A DNA stretch of 64,000 bases from JAJEFO01 sp965221845 (GCA_965221845.1 OZ244919.1:1-64000), one strand, 5' to 3'; shown: positions 46,366-55,602, numbered from the stretch's first letter. Notes: generated from the sequence alone by a model not told the origin. A program made the numbers and translations.

Positions 46366-49032
46366 ATGACCAGCCTGAACGACATACGCTCGGCCTTTCT
46401 CGGCTATTTCGGGCAAAACGGCCACGAGATCGTCGAAAGCTCGCCGCTTGTCCCGCGCAACGACCCGACATTGATGTTCGTCAACTCGGGAATGGTCCAG
46501 TTCAAGAACCTGTTCACGGGACTGGAGACCCGCGAATACTCCAGGGCCGCAACGGCCCAGAAATGCGTCCGTGCCGGCGGCAAGCACAATGACCTCGACA
46601 ATGTCGGCTACACCGCGCGGCACCACACGTTCTTCGAGATGCTCGGGAACTTCTCTTTCGGGGACTACTTCAAGGAGGAGGCCATTCCGCTCGCGTGGAA
46701 ACTGCTGACGGGCGAATTCGGCATCGACGGGAAGCGCCTCCTGGTCACCGTCTACGATACGGACGACGAAGCGGCCCGGATCTGGAAGAAGACGGGCCTG
46801 CCGGAGGAGCGGATCATCAGGATCGGGACCGAGGACAATTTCTGGCAAATGGGGCCGACCGGACCCTGCGGACCCTGCACCGAGATATTTTTCGATCACG
46901 GCGATCACGTCCGGGGCGGGCCTCCGGGCTCTCCGGAAGAGGACGGCGATCGCTTCATCGAGATCTGGAACATCGTCTTCATGCAGAACGAGCGCCTGGA
47001 CGACGGAACGATGCGCGAGCTTGAGATGCAGTCGATCGATACCGGCATGGGTCTCGAGCGGATCGGAGCGCTTCTCCAAGGCAAGCACGACAACTACGAT
47101 ACCGACACGCTGCGTGCCCTCATCGAGGCAAGCGCCAACGCCACGAACGTCGATGCCGATGGTCGCGAGAACGTGCACCACAGGGTGGTGGCGGACCACT
47201 TGCGCTCGACGTCTTTCCTGATCGCCGATGGCGTGACGCCATCAAACGAGGGCAGGGGCTACGTGCTTCGCCGGATCATGCGGCGCGCGATGCGCCATGT
47301 ACGCATCGCCGGCGCGACGGAGCCGGTGCTGCACCGCCTCGTGCCCACGCTCGTGAACGAGATGGGCCAGGCCTATCCGGCGCTTGCCCGTGCGCAGGCG
47401 CTGATCGCGGAAACGCTCATGAACGAGGAAGTCCGCTTCCTGAAGACGCTGGACCGGGGACTGCGGCTGCTGGACCAGGAGCTGGAGAAGCTGCCGGATG
47501 GCGCCGACCTTCCGGCCAGCACGGCATTCAGGCTCTACGACACGTTCGGCTTCCCTCTGGATCTCACGCAGGACGCCCTTCGCGAAAAGGGCCACGGCGT
47601 CGATGTCGAAGGTTTCGATGCCGCCATGGCGGAACAGAGGGCGCGGGCGCGGACGGCATGGGCGGGATCCGGAGAATCGAGGGACGCGTCCGCATGGTTC
47701 GACATCGCCGGAGATTCCGATGCCACGGAATTCCTTGGCCATGACACCGAAGCTGCAGAAGGCCAGATCGTCGCGATCATGCGCGACGGCGGCCCGGTCA
47801 GCTCGCTGGGCGATGGCGAGACAGGATGGGTCGTCGCGAACCAGACGCCGTTCTACGGCGAGGCCGGCGGGCAGGTCGGCGACACGGGCACGATGCGAGG
47901 CGCAGGCGATGCATGGGGCCTGGCCGATGTGACCGACGTGCAGCGCTTCGCCGGCGGACGCATTCTTGGCCACGCGGTCAGCGTCAGGAGGGGGAAACTG
48001 ACGACGGGCGATCCGGTCGTGCTGAAAGTGGACCATGCGCGTCGGTCCGCCATCCGCGCCAATCATTCAGCGACGCACATGCTGCACGAAGCCCTCAGGC
48101 AGGTCCTCGGCAAGCATGTGACGCAGAAGGGGTCGTTGAACGCGCCTGACCGGCTCCGGTTTGACTTCAGCCATCAGTCGGCGCTCACGCTTGACGAACT
48201 GAGAGCGGTCGAGTCGAAGGTAAACGCGTTCATCCGCCAGAATTCGTCGGTCGAAACCCGCATAATGGCACCGGACGATGCCCGCGCCATAGGGGCGCAG
48301 GCGCTCTTTGGCGAAAAGTACGGCGACGTGGTGCGCGTGGTCTCGATGGGTGTCTCGAACACCGGCAAGGGAGCTGACGGCAGCACCTGGTCAATCGAGC
48401 TCTGCGGGGGCACGCATGTATCGCGCACCGGCGACATCGGCGTCTTCGTGACGCTTGGCGACAGCGCGTCATCGGCGGGCGTTCGCAGGGTCGAGGCGCT
48501 GACGGGCGAGGCCGCGTTCAGGCATCTTTCCAACCAGGACCATTGGCTTGCGGAAACGGCACTGGTGCTCAAGGCGCCACCGCAGGAGGTTGCCGCGCGG
48601 GCAAGGGTCTTGCAGGCCGAGCGCCGCGCCCTTCGGGACGAGGTTGCGGAACTGCGCCGGAAGCTCGCCCTGGCGGGCGAGGAAGCCGCGCCGGAGGCGG
48701 AGTCGGTTAACGGAATGACGTTGCATGCACGGACCCTGAAGGGCGTGGATGGCAAGAGCCTTCCGCCGTTGATCGACGAATGCAAGGCGCGCATCGGCTC
48801 GGGGGTCGTTGTCCTGATCGCGGACGCCGGCGGAAAGGCGGCGGTGGCGGCGGGGGTAACGGAAGACCTCACGGGTCGGCTGTCGGCCGTGGACCTGGTG
48901 CACGCCGCTGTCGCCGAACTCGGGGGCGGGCGCGGCGGAGGACGCATCGACATGGCGCAAGGCGGCGGGTCGAGACCCGAAAGGGCCGCAGACGCAATCG
49001 CTGCAGTCAGGAAGCTGATGGAAGGGGTCTGA
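46366..49032 (+). CDS. alaS: Alanine--tRNA ligase
   Basis: An 888-residue class II synthetase of full length. N-terminal catalytic core: SAFLGYFGQNGHEIVESSPLVPRNDPTLMFVNSGM, then HHTFFEMLGNFSFGDYFK; then tRNA-recognition helices; then the editing domain with the zinc motifs HSATHMLH (near 564) and CGGTHVSRTGDI (near 679), which removes mischarged Ser and Gly; then the C-Ala coiled coil and DHHA1 globule ending GGGRGGGRIDMAQGG. It follows recA, as in many alphaproteobacteria, but with the aioA fragment between them. Confidence 0.97.
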   Translation: MTSLNDIRSAFLGYFGQNGHEIVESSPLVPRNDPTLMFVNSGMVQFKNLFTGLETREYSRAATAQKCVRAGGKHNDLDNVGYTARHHTFFEMLGNFSFGDYFKEEAIPLAWKLLTGEFGIDGKRLLVTVYDTDDEAARIWKKTGLPEERIIRIGTEDNFWQMGPTGPCGPCTEIFFDHGDHVRGGPPGSPEEDGDRFIEIWNIVFMQNERLDDGTMRELEMQSIDTGMGLERIGALLQGKHDNYDTDTLRALIEASANATNVDADGRENVHHRVVADHLRSTSFLIADGVTPSNEGRGYVLRRIMRRAMRHVRIAGATEPVLHRLVPTLVNEMGQAYPALARAQALIAETLMNEEVRFLKTLDRGLRLLDQELEKLPDGADLPASTAFRLYDTFGFPLDLTQDALREKGHGVDVEGFDAAMAEQRARARTAWAGSGESRDASAWFDIAGDSDATEFLGHDTEAAEGQIVAIMRDGGPVSSLGDGETGWVVANQTPFYGEAGGQVGDTGTMRGAGDAWGLADVTDVQRFAGGRILGHAVSVRRGKLTTGDPVVLKVDHARRSAIRANHSATHMLHEALRQVLGKHVTQKGSLNAPDRLRFDFSHQSALTLDELRAVESKVNAFIRQNSSVETRIMAPDDARAIGAQALFGEKYGDVVRVVSMGVSNTGKGADGSTWSIELCGGTHVSRTGDIGVFVTLGDSASSAGVRRVEALTGEAAFRHLSNQDHWLAETALVLKAPPQEVAARARVLQAERRALRDEVAELRRKLALAGEEAAPEAESVNGMTLHARTLKGVDGKSLPPLIDECKARIGSGVVVLIADAGGKAAVAAGVTEDLTGRLSAVDLVHAAVAELGGGRGGGRIDMAQGGGSRPERAADAIAAVRKLMEGV

Positions 49033-49113
49033 TACCAAGCCAGATGAGCAATCACGGGCAGAAAGCCCCGCAGTTCATGGCAGCGCCCAGTCCCTTCTGG
49101 CGACCCGCGTGAT

Positions 49114-49126
49114 CCCCCCCCCCCCC
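49114..49126. repeat. C13 homopolymer
   Basis: Thirteen consecutive C, 81 bp after alaS and directly at the end of an IS630 transposase remnant. Together with the G15 run at 44959 it brackets a 4.1-kb segment in inverted orientation. Confidence 0.95.
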
Positions 49127-49500
49127 TTCCAGCGGGCGAACCCGTCCCAGACCGACTCTGCATTGCCTCCCTCACATGGTCCGTGTCCTCGAACGTCCGG
49201 CTGGCGAAGTGGCGATGCTTCACTTCAGGACGGAGAACAGCGTCTTGACGGGGTGAGTTCCGGGCTGCAGGGCGGCAGCCGGAGCAGGGAGATGCTGTCC
49301 GGAACCTCGAGGTCCCCTCGACTGTCAATGGGCGTTGATTGCGCCGAGCTCAAGCATACGCACGCCGCTCGCGCTCCACACCCTCGACCGGCGACATCCC
49401 GCTCCGTCGAGGACGACGAGCGCGTGCCGGCTTCTCGGGAACCTGCGCGCCCATGTCACGGAGATGCCCGGCCCATACCTGATACAGTAGCGTCTTGACT
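49127..49500 (-). pseudogene. IS630-family transposase remnant (A)
   Basis: Minus-strand pieces in different frames: HALVVLDGAGCRRSR, then LEVPDSISLLRLPPCSPELTP, then FSVLKHRHFASRTFEDTDHV and SVWDGFARW. They match, in order, the HAVLVLDGAGWH, LPPYSPELNPVENVW and C-terminal parts of IS630 transposases. A 66-bp insertion flanked by direct repeats of CCCTCGAC (49315-49322 and 49381-49388) splits the first two pieces, and further indels shift the frame. The remnant ends at the C13 run. Confidence 0.7.
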
Positions 49501-49581
49501 CATTCATGCGCTTGACGCCATTTCCCGAAGCTTCCGGGGGCCTCGCTTCCACGCCGAGGCGAGGCCCTCCGGCTTCCCGCC

Positions 49582-49866
49582 TCAGCGGAGCGGCCGGGCG
49601 CCGCTGGCGTCGTCAGGCGAGTCGAAGGCAGCGCACTTCAGGCGCTGGCGGGAGAGCCTCGAGAAGAACCCCTCCACCGCGTCCGGTCAGGACGGCCCTT
49701 CAGCCATTCGCGGACCACGGCAGACCTGTGCGAGGACACGTTGTCGAGGATGACGTGCGCCGACGTTCCGGGATCGACGCCCTCGGCCGCATGGCCCGGG
49801 AAGGCGAGGAACTCCGCCGAGCGGCGGCGTCCGGCCCTCCGGCCGCCCGCCTTTCCGGTGGCGGTG
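49582..49866 (-). pseudogene. IS630-family transposase remnant (B), different subgroup
   Basis: FLAFPGHAAEGVDPGTSAHV, then ILDNVSSHRSAVVREWLKGRPD, then in another frame AVEGFFSRLSRQRLKCAAFDS up to a stop at 49582. This is the DDE_3 end of IS630-type transposases, in which HFTPTSASWLNAVEGFF is normal; the HFTPTSASW part is missing, so a short deletion has also shifted the frame. It is distinct from remnant A. Confidence 0.65.
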
Positions 49867-50499
49867 TCACGGCCCTGGCAGGACCGCTCCGAGGATCTCG
49901 GCCAGCCAGGGCAGGATCAGGATGGCGACGATCACGCCGCCGATGGCCTTGATCCATTTCAGCTCCGTCTCGAGCCGTGCGCCGAGGCTGCCGATCTTGG
50001 TGTCGAGCCGTGCGCCGAGGCTGTCGATCTTGGTGTCGAGCCGTGCGCCGAGGCTGTCGATCTTGGTGTCGAGCCGTGCGCCGAGGCTGCCGATCTTGGT
50101 GTCGAGCCGTGCGCCGGTGCCGTCGATCTTCGCGTCGAGCGCGTCGATCCTGGTGTCCAGCCTGTCGCCGAGGCCGTCGATCTTCGCGTCGAGCGCGTCG
50201 ATCCTGGTGTCCAGCCTGTCGCCGAGGCCGTCGATCTTCGCGTCGAGCGCGTCGATCCTGGTGTCGAGCCGTGCGCCGGTGCCGTCGATCTTCGCGTCGA
50301 GCGCGTCGATCCTGGTGTCCAGCCTGTCGCCGAGGCCGTCGATCTTCGCGTCGAGCGCGTGGACGTCCGCCTTCGTCGCGACGCCTCCGGTGACGCCGGC
50401 ATGGATCGCCAGGGTGACGGCCTCGGCCTGCTGCTGCGGGAGTCCCGCGTCGCGCAGGCGCTGGGTCTCGGCGATCATGTTGAAGGCGGCCTCGGCCAT
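49867..50499 (-). CDS. Coiled-coil repeat protein with C-terminal membrane helix (DUF1640/CCDC90-like)
   Basis: A 210-residue product. Residues 1-45 (AAFNMIAETQRLRDAGLPQQ then QAEAVTLAIHAG) resemble the N-terminus of DUF1640/CCDC90-type proteins. Residues 47-178 are five 18-residue repeats (pattern DALDAKIDGLGDRLDTRI) followed by four 11-residue repeats (SLGARLDTKID), all predicted coiled coil. Residues 186-206 (GGVIVAILILPWLAEILGAV) are a membrane helix. It should be an inner-membrane-anchored rod facing the cytoplasm; function is unknown. The repeats are nearly identical in DNA and keep frame, so length variants are likely. It sits among IS remnants, with GGGAACC-type but no strong ribosome site. 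Confidence 0.75.
   Translation of the reverse strand: MAEAAFNMIAETQRLRDAGLPQQQAEAVTLAIHAGVTGGVATKADVHALDAKIDGLGDRLDTRIDALDAKIDGTGARLDTRIDALDAKIDGLGDRLDTRIDALDAKIDGLGDRLDTRIDALDAKIDGTGARLDTKIGSLGARLDTKIDSLGARLDTKIDSLGARLDTKIGSLGARLETELKWIKAIGGVIVAILILPWLAEILGAVLPGP
49969..50361 (-). repeat. In-frame minisatellite: five 54-bp and four 33-bp units
   Basis: The coding DNA of the coiled coil alternates two near-identical 54-bp versions (GLGDR and GTGAR types), then 33-bp units. All unit lengths are multiples of three, so changes in copy number would lengthen or shorten the rod without breaking the gene. Confidence 0.88.
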
Positions 50500-50894
50500 G
50501 GGTCCGGTTCCCTCTCCGTCTCCGTCCGGCTCATCCTACACCGGCCCGCCGCGCGGTTCCAGTGTTTCGCGTCACGTGCGCGACACGAGGTCCGCTCGGG
50601 ATGTCCGTCGCAAGGGATCCGACATTCGCCGCGAGGCAGTCGTTTCCTGACTGCGCCGCGGACGCCCACGCTAGGGGCAGGGTGGTGGCGTGACCGTGCA
50701 GTGAACCGGGAACTTGTCCAGCAACCGCCGCAAACCCCGTCCTTGGGGGCGGGGAATAGTGACGAATGCCACTTTGCATCGAGAAAAAGCCCTCCCTGAG
50801 AAAAACAATTGACCTCAACGCCTTGCGGTCGGCCAGGAAATCTTGCTCTGGATCGATGGGTCTGTCCGAATGCCGTTCGGCCTCTGCCGGGTGC
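50500..50894. other. Intergenic, no gene seen
   Basis: 395 bp upstream of the coiled-coil gene. It holds a less GC-rich stretch near 50740-50830 but no recognisable frame or RNA. Confidence 0.5.
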
Positions 50895-51055
50895 GGGCCC
50901 AAGGGTGCAGTTCAACTTTGTTGGTGATTGCGATTCGCAGATTCCCGTGACGGCGTTGCAGCGCCATGCAGCAAAGGCTGTACGACGTCCTCGACCAAGC
51001 CGGCAAGTCAGGCCGTCGCCGCCTCACCAAAGAAGTTGAACTACACCCCGGGCCC
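50895..51055. mobile_element. 161-bp MITE-like element with about 32-bp terminal inverted repeats
   Basis: The left arm (50895-50927) and the reverse complement of the right arm (51024-51055) both begin GGGCCC and share the core GTTCAACTT and end TTGGTGA, with about 28 of 33 positions equal. The 96-bp centre has no transposase. No clear target duplication borders it. The parent element is not identified; the IS5 element at 60597 also starts GGGCCC, but the rest of its end differs. Confidence 0.6.
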
Positions 51056-51224
51056 AAAAGCCACTTGCGCTTCCTGCGGACCGCAGCTATCGTCCAGAGA
51101 ATGAACCGCACCTGCATCATCTGCTGCATTATCCGCTGACATCGTTCACGCGGGCCGGTTTTCCTCACCTTGAAACGATCTTGTCGGCGCCCGCGAGGGA
51201 CGGGTTTGCCAAGAGGGCTGGCTA

Positions 51225-52625
51225 ATGACCAACATCCGGTTCCATGACACCGCGACGCGGACGAAGAGGCCGCTGGAACCGCTCGTCACCAAAGGGCATC
51301 CGAAGATGTATGTCTGTGGGCCGACCGTCTATGACAGGGCGCATATCGGGAACGCGCGGCCCGTCATAGTCTTCGACATCCTCTACCGGCTTCTCCGGCA
51401 TGTGTACGGGGCTGACCGGGTAACCTATGTACGGAACTTCACGGATGTTGACGACAAGATCAACGCCCGCGCCGCTGCTGAGAACCGTTCCATTCGGGAA
51501 ATCACCGAAGAGACGATTCAGTGGTACCTCGACGACATGGCCGCCGTGGGCGCCCTCATGCCGGCGGCAATGCCGCGCGCGACCGAGTGGATCAGGGAAA
51601 TGATCGAAATGATCTCTGCCCTGATCGACAGGGGCCATGCCTATGAGACTCATGGACACCTCCTCTTCCGGGTGCGTTCCTGCCCCGGTTACGGAGAGCT
51701 TTCCGGGCGCTCCGCCGACGACATGATCGCGGGCGCCCGTGTCGAGGTCGCGCCCTTCAAGGAAGATCCGATGGACTTCGTGCTCTGGAAGCCCTCGGAC
51801 GACGTGACGCCGGGATGGGAGAGCCCGTGGGGCCGCGGGAGGCCAGGCTGGCACATCGAATGCTCCACGATGGCGGCCGGCCTTCTGGGAGAGCGTTTCG
51901 ACATTCATGGCGGCGGGAACGACCTGATTTTCCCGCACCACGAGAACGAGATCGCTCAATCGAGATGCATGGGCCATGATTTCGCGCGAATCTGGATGCA
52001 CAACGAGATGCTCCAGGTCGAAGGGAGGAAAATGGCCAAGTCCCTTGGCAATTTCTTCACCCTGCGCGACCTGCTGGACGGAAACTGGAGCGGTGGCTGG
52101 AACGTGCCCGGCGAAGTGATCCGGCTCGTGTTCCTTTCGACGCACTACCGCAAGCCGATGGACTGGACAGAGGACAAGGCCCGCGACGCCGAGGCGACGC
52201 TTCGGAAATGGTACGCGATAGCGGAGACTGCGGCCGTCGGCTCATGGCGCAATGAAGATTTCTCAAATGTCGTGAAAGCATTGTCCGATGATCTTAACAC
52301 CCACGAAGCCTTGGCGGCGTTACATCGCTTCGCCGCAAAGCGGGACGCCGCGAAACTGGCGGCCGGCCTGCACTTTCTCGGGCTGATGACGGACGGAGTC
52401 CCGGGCTGGACCCGGCAGGCGGCGCAGTCCCGGGAGGTGAGCGAACTGGTGAATGCGCTGCTTGACGCGCGCGCGGCCGCAAGGAAGGCGCGGAATTTCG
52501 CGCGGGCTGACAGCCTTCGCGAAGGCCTCACCGAAGCCGGCATCGTCGTCAAGGACACGCCGGGTGGCGTCGACTGGCACATCGGCCCGCGCTTCGACCC
52601 GGGCAAGCTGGAGGCCCTGAAATGA
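51225..52625 (+). CDS. cysS: Cysteine--tRNA ligase
   Basis: A 466-residue class I synthetase. Zinc and catalytic motifs are in place: MYVCGPTVYDRAHIGNARP (HIGH motif HIGN), WHIECSTMAA (second Zn Cys), HGGGNDLIFPHHENEIAQS (Zn His and Glu), and the KMSKS loop as KMAKSLGNF. The C-terminal helical domain binds the anticodon. The stop overlaps the cimA start by 4 nt (ATGA), so both are made from one message, a link between cysteine use and isoleucine synthesis seen in related genomes. Confidence 0.96.
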   Translation: MTNIRFHDTATRTKRPLEPLVTKGHPKMYVCGPTVYDRAHIGNARPVIVFDILYRLLRHVYGADRVTYVRNFTDVDDKINARAAAENRSIREITEETIQWYLDDMAAVGALMPAAMPRATEWIREMIEMISALIDRGHAYETHGHLLFRVRSCPGYGELSGRSADDMIAGARVEVAPFKEDPMDFVLWKPSDDVTPGWESPWGRGRPGWHIECSTMAAGLLGERFDIHGGGNDLIFPHHENEIAQSRCMGHDFARIWMHNEMLQVEGRKMAKSLGNFFTLRDLLDGNWSGGWNVPGEVIRLVFLSTHYRKPMDWTEDKARDAEATLRKWYAIAETAAVGSWRNEDFSNVVKALSDDLNTHEALAALHRFAAKRDAAKLAAGLHFLGLMTDGVPGWTRQAAQSREVSELVNALLDARAAARKARNFARADSLREGLTEAGIVVKDTPGGVDWHIGPRFDPGKLEALK

Positions 52626-54262
52626 AGGCGGAAAGGCTCTTCCTGTTCGACACGACGCTCCGGGACGGCCAGCAGACCCACGGTGTTCAGCTCTCGACCG
52701 AGGACAAGCTGGAGATCGCGCATTCGCTGGATGCGCTCGGCATGGACTACATCGAGGGCGGCTGGCCCGGAACGAATCCCACAGACGACGCCTTCTTTGA
52801 CAGGCGCCCGCAAATCCGCGCGACCTTTGCCGCATTCGGCATGACAAGACGGACAGGACGTTCGGCGGAAAACTGCGACATTCTGGCTGCGGTGCTCAAT
52901 GCGGGCACTTCCGCGGTCTGTCTCGTCGGCAAGGCCCATGACTTCCATGTCGAGAGAGCGCTCGGAACCTCTCTGGACGAAAACCTGAGCTGCATTCGCT
53001 CGAGCGTTGCGCATCTGGTGAAAAGGGGCCGCGAAGCGATATTCGATGCCGAGCATTTCTTCGATGGCTACAGGGCGAATCCCGGATACGCGCTGGAATG
53101 CGCGAAATCCGCCCTGGAGGCAGGAGCCCGCTGGGTGGTGCTTTGCGACACGAACGGCGGCACGCTGCCGCACGAGATCTCGGAGGTGACGTCGGCCGTC
53201 ATCAGTGCCGGGATTCCCGGCGACAGGCTGGGCATCCATGCCCATGACGACACCGGCAACGCCGTTGCGGGCACGCTGGCCGCAGTTGATGCGGGCGCGC
53301 GCCAGGTCCAGGGCACGCTCAACGGTCTCGGCGAGCGCTGCGGCAACGCGGACCTCACGACGCTGATTCCGACGCTCGTTCTCAAGGAGCCCTACGCGAG
53401 CCGGTACAGGACCGGCGTCGGCAGGGAGGCCCTGGCGCATCTCACGCGCGCAAGTCGCGGCCTGGACGACATCCTGAATCGCGTGCCGCGCAGGTCCGCG
53501 CCCTATGTCGGAGCGTCCGCATTCGCCCACAAGGCCGGCCTCCACGCTTCGGCGGTCGCGAAGGATCCAGCGACATACGAGCACGTTGACCCGGCGTCTG
53601 TCGGGAACGTCCGAGTGGTTCCCGTGTCCAATCAGGCGGGCCAGTCGAATCTCGTCAGGCGACTGTCCGAAATGGGCATTGGCATCGAGAAGGGAGACCC
53701 GGTCCTTGCGGCGATTCTCGGCGAGGTCAAGCGAAGGGAGGCGCTCGGCTATGCCTATGACAGCGCGCAGGCAAGCTTCGAGCTGCTGGCGCGGGCCGAA
53801 CTGGGCGTCCCGGCACAGTTCTTCGAGGTCGAGCGCTACCGCGTGATATCGGAGCGGCGCCGCAATGCTCGCGGCGAGATCGTCGTCGAGTCCGACGCCG
53901 TCGTCACCGTTTCGACGCAGGAAGGGCAGCAGACAAGCTACTTCAAGAACGAACATGCCCGGGACTTGCATGACGACGGGCCTGTAAACGCGCTCTGGCA
54001 GGCGCTGCGGCAAGCGCTCAAGTCCAATCTCGGACCGCTTCAGTCCCGGATCCGGGACGTGCGCCTGACCGACTTCAAGGTCCGCATCACCCAGGGCGGC
54101 ACTGAGGCCGTGACACGCGTCATCATCGACTTTTCCGACGTTTCCGGGCGATCATGGTCCACAGTGGGCGTGTCCGCGAACATCGTCGATGCCTCGTTCG
54201 AGGCGTTGCTTGACGCGGTGAACTGGAAGCTCCTGCGCGAGATGGGCGAAGCGGCCGGATGA
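52622..54262 (+). CDS. cimA: Citramalate synthase
   Basis: A 546-residue enzyme condensing pyruvate and acetyl-CoA to (R)-citramalate, the threonine-independent entry to isoleucine. The HMGL-like barrel starts FDTTLRDGQQTHGVQLST; GIHAHDDTGNAVAGTLAAVDAGARQVQGTLNGLGERCGN-type metal and product motifs follow near 205-245; after about residue 390 comes the LeuA regulatory dimer domain (RVIIDFSDVSGRSWSTVGVS), which normally gives feedback control by isoleucine. EGGWPGTNPTDDAFF near residue 45 separates it from isopropylmalate synthase. It is translationally coupled to cysS. Confidence 0.93.
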   Translation: MKAERLFLFDTTLRDGQQTHGVQLSTEDKLEIAHSLDALGMDYIEGGWPGTNPTDDAFFDRRPQIRATFAAFGMTRRTGRSAENCDILAAVLNAGTSAVCLVGKAHDFHVERALGTSLDENLSCIRSSVAHLVKRGREAIFDAEHFFDGYRANPGYALECAKSALEAGARWVVLCDTNGGTLPHEISEVTSAVISAGIPGDRLGIHAHDDTGNAVAGTLAAVDAGARQVQGTLNGLGERCGNADLTTLIPTLVLKEPYASRYRTGVGREALAHLTRASRGLDDILNRVPRRSAPYVGASAFAHKAGLHASAVAKDPATYEHVDPASVGNVRVVPVSNQAGQSNLVRRLSEMGIGIEKGDPVLAAILGEVKRREALGYAYDSAQASFELLARAELGVPAQFFEVERYRVISERRRNARGEIVVESDAVVTVSTQEGQQTSYFKNEHARDLHDDGPVNALWQALRQALKSNLGPLQSRIRDVRLTDFKVRITQGGTEAVTRVIIDFSDVSGRSWSTVGVSANIVDASFEALLDAVNWKLLREMGEAAG

Positions 54263-54335
54263 CGCGGGTCCGGCGACTTCCGCTCGCGGCGGTTCAACGC
54301 GGCGGGATCCGCGCCTTTCGCCCGGCGCGTCCCTG

Positions 54336-55079
54336 ATGAGTCTCCAGACGGTCGCCGACATCGTTTCCAGCGGAGACCGCGATCGATTCGACGCCTGCAT
54401 GGCCGCGCCAGTTGCAGCCCGTGCGGTCCTGTTCCCGATCTACGCCTTCAACGTCGAGGTCGCCCGCGCAACATGGTCGGCATCCGAAGCCATGATCGGC
54501 GAAATGCGCCTTCAGTGGCTTCGGGACGCTCTCGGCGACATCGCGGAGGGCAAGGCTCCGCAGCGACATGAAGTCATTGCGGCGCTCGCCGATGTCCTGG
54601 ACAGCGAAGGCGCCCGGATCCTGGGCCGGTTGGTGCAGGCGCGGCGGCATGACCTTTGTTCGGAGACGTTCAGGGACGTCGGGCAGCTGCAGGAATACCT
54701 TGCCGCGACCGGCGGCAGCTTGATGTGGGCGGCCGCTCGCGCGCTTGGCGGAGAGGAGGAGGCCGGCTATCGCATGCTTGGCAGGGTCAGCGGCCTTGCC
54801 AACTTCCTTCTTGCCGTGCCGCGGCTAGCGTCGCGAGCGGGCGGGCTGATGCCCGACGGCGGTCCGGAAACGGTACGGATGCTTGCGAGGGGCGCACTGG
54901 CGGATCTCCGTTCCCTGCGTCTTCCCAAGGCCGGCCGCGCCGCCTCGCTTGCGTCCTGGCGCGCCGCAGCGCTCCTGCGACGCGCCGCCGACAGGCCTGA
55001 AAGAGTGACGAGCGGCACGCTGCCGGAAAGCGAGTTCCGTCGGCGTCTCTCGCTGGCCTGTGCGGGATACAGGCTGTGA
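54336..55079 (+). CDS. Squalene/phytoene synthase-family protein
   Basis: A 247-residue all-helical protein of the isoprenoid synthase fold, close in style to bacterial relatives of NDUFAF6: FPIYAFNVEVARATWSASEA, then GEMRLQWLRDALGDI, LQEYLAATGGSLMWAAARAL, and GLANFLLAVP. The two Asp-rich DxxxD substrate motifs of true phytoene and squalene synthases are not evident, so catalytic activity is doubtful; a role in complex I assembly or another task is possible. No carotenoid genes are near. It follows cimA by 73 bp in the same direction. Confidence 0.8.
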   Translation: MSLQTVADIVSSGDRDRFDACMAAPVAARAVLFPIYAFNVEVARATWSASEAMIGEMRLQWLRDALGDIAEGKAPQRHEVIAALADVLDSEGARILGRLVQARRHDLCSETFRDVGQLQEYLAATGGSLMWAAARALGGEEEAGYRMLGRVSGLANFLLAVPRLASRAGGLMPDGGPETVRMLARGALADLRSLRLPKAGRAASLASWRAAALLRRAADRPERVTSGTLPESEFRRRLSLACAGYRL

Positions 55080-55226
55080 AACCCATGCGGGCCGGCCGGG
55101 ATCCGTCTCTCCCGCCGCTCAAGGGCCACGGAGTCATTGCCGCTTGCGAGCGGCGGGTCCGCGTCCGCGCCGGCGTCCTTCCCCGGGCCTTGCCGCTGGC
55201 GCGACGCGAGCCTAAGCACGGCTTGA

Positions 55227-55312
55227 GCGGGCGTGGCGGAATGGCAGACGCATGAGACTTAAAATCTCAGGGGCAATGGCCCGTGCCGGTTCGAGTCCGG
55301 CCGCCCGCACCA
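55227..55312 (+). tRNA. tRNA-Leu (UAA)
   Basis: Acceptor GCGGGCG pairs with CGCCCGC, followed by ACCA. The anticodon arm reads GAGACTTAAAATCTC, giving anticodon UAA. GGTTCGAGTCC forms the T-arm, and the long variable arm (86 nt overall) fits class II tRNA-Leu. Confidence 0.95.
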
Positions 55313-55473
55313 ATTATGTCAGGCGCTTGATCTCTGATCGGCGGTGACCAGAGGCTGGCATGCGGCTCCTCGGCCACCAACGAGTCACCACGGGGACGGA
55401 ACGCGCCGGCAGTCATGGGCATCCAGCGGAGCGAAAGCCTCTTGCCAGACGCCCGCCCGCCGCCTGCATCGCG

Positions 55474-55602
55474 ATGAGCGACGCGCCGGACACGCAAGCG
55501 CTTCCGGGGCGGATCGCCCGATTGGAGGAACGCATGGAGACCAATCAGACGGAATGTCGCGGCGACCTTGCGAACCTGATGCGCGAGATCATGCGTCGCT
55601 GA
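55474..55602 (+). CDS. Possible small protein, 42 residues
   Basis: MSDAPDTQALPGRIARLEER, followed by METNQTECRGDLANLMREIM and RR, looks like a short amphipathic helix or coiled coil. It starts with ATG but has no clear ribosome site, and its end overlaps the ycgN stop on the other strand by 14 bp. It may be a remnant of a longer coiled-coil gene like the one at 49867. Weakly supported. Confidence 0.25.
   Translation: MSDAPDTQALPGRIARLEERMETNQTECRGDLANLMREIMRR

Noticed and set aside
46192..47199. Minus-strand frame over the alaS start
   Set aside because: Antisense to the catalytic core of alaS. The part outside alaS (45976-46365) has one protein-like stretch but no family match, so it is only noted as intergenic.
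49969..50361. Short regular repeats as a CRISPR array
   Set aside because: 54- and 33-bp units without spacers, in frame inside a coiled-coil gene.
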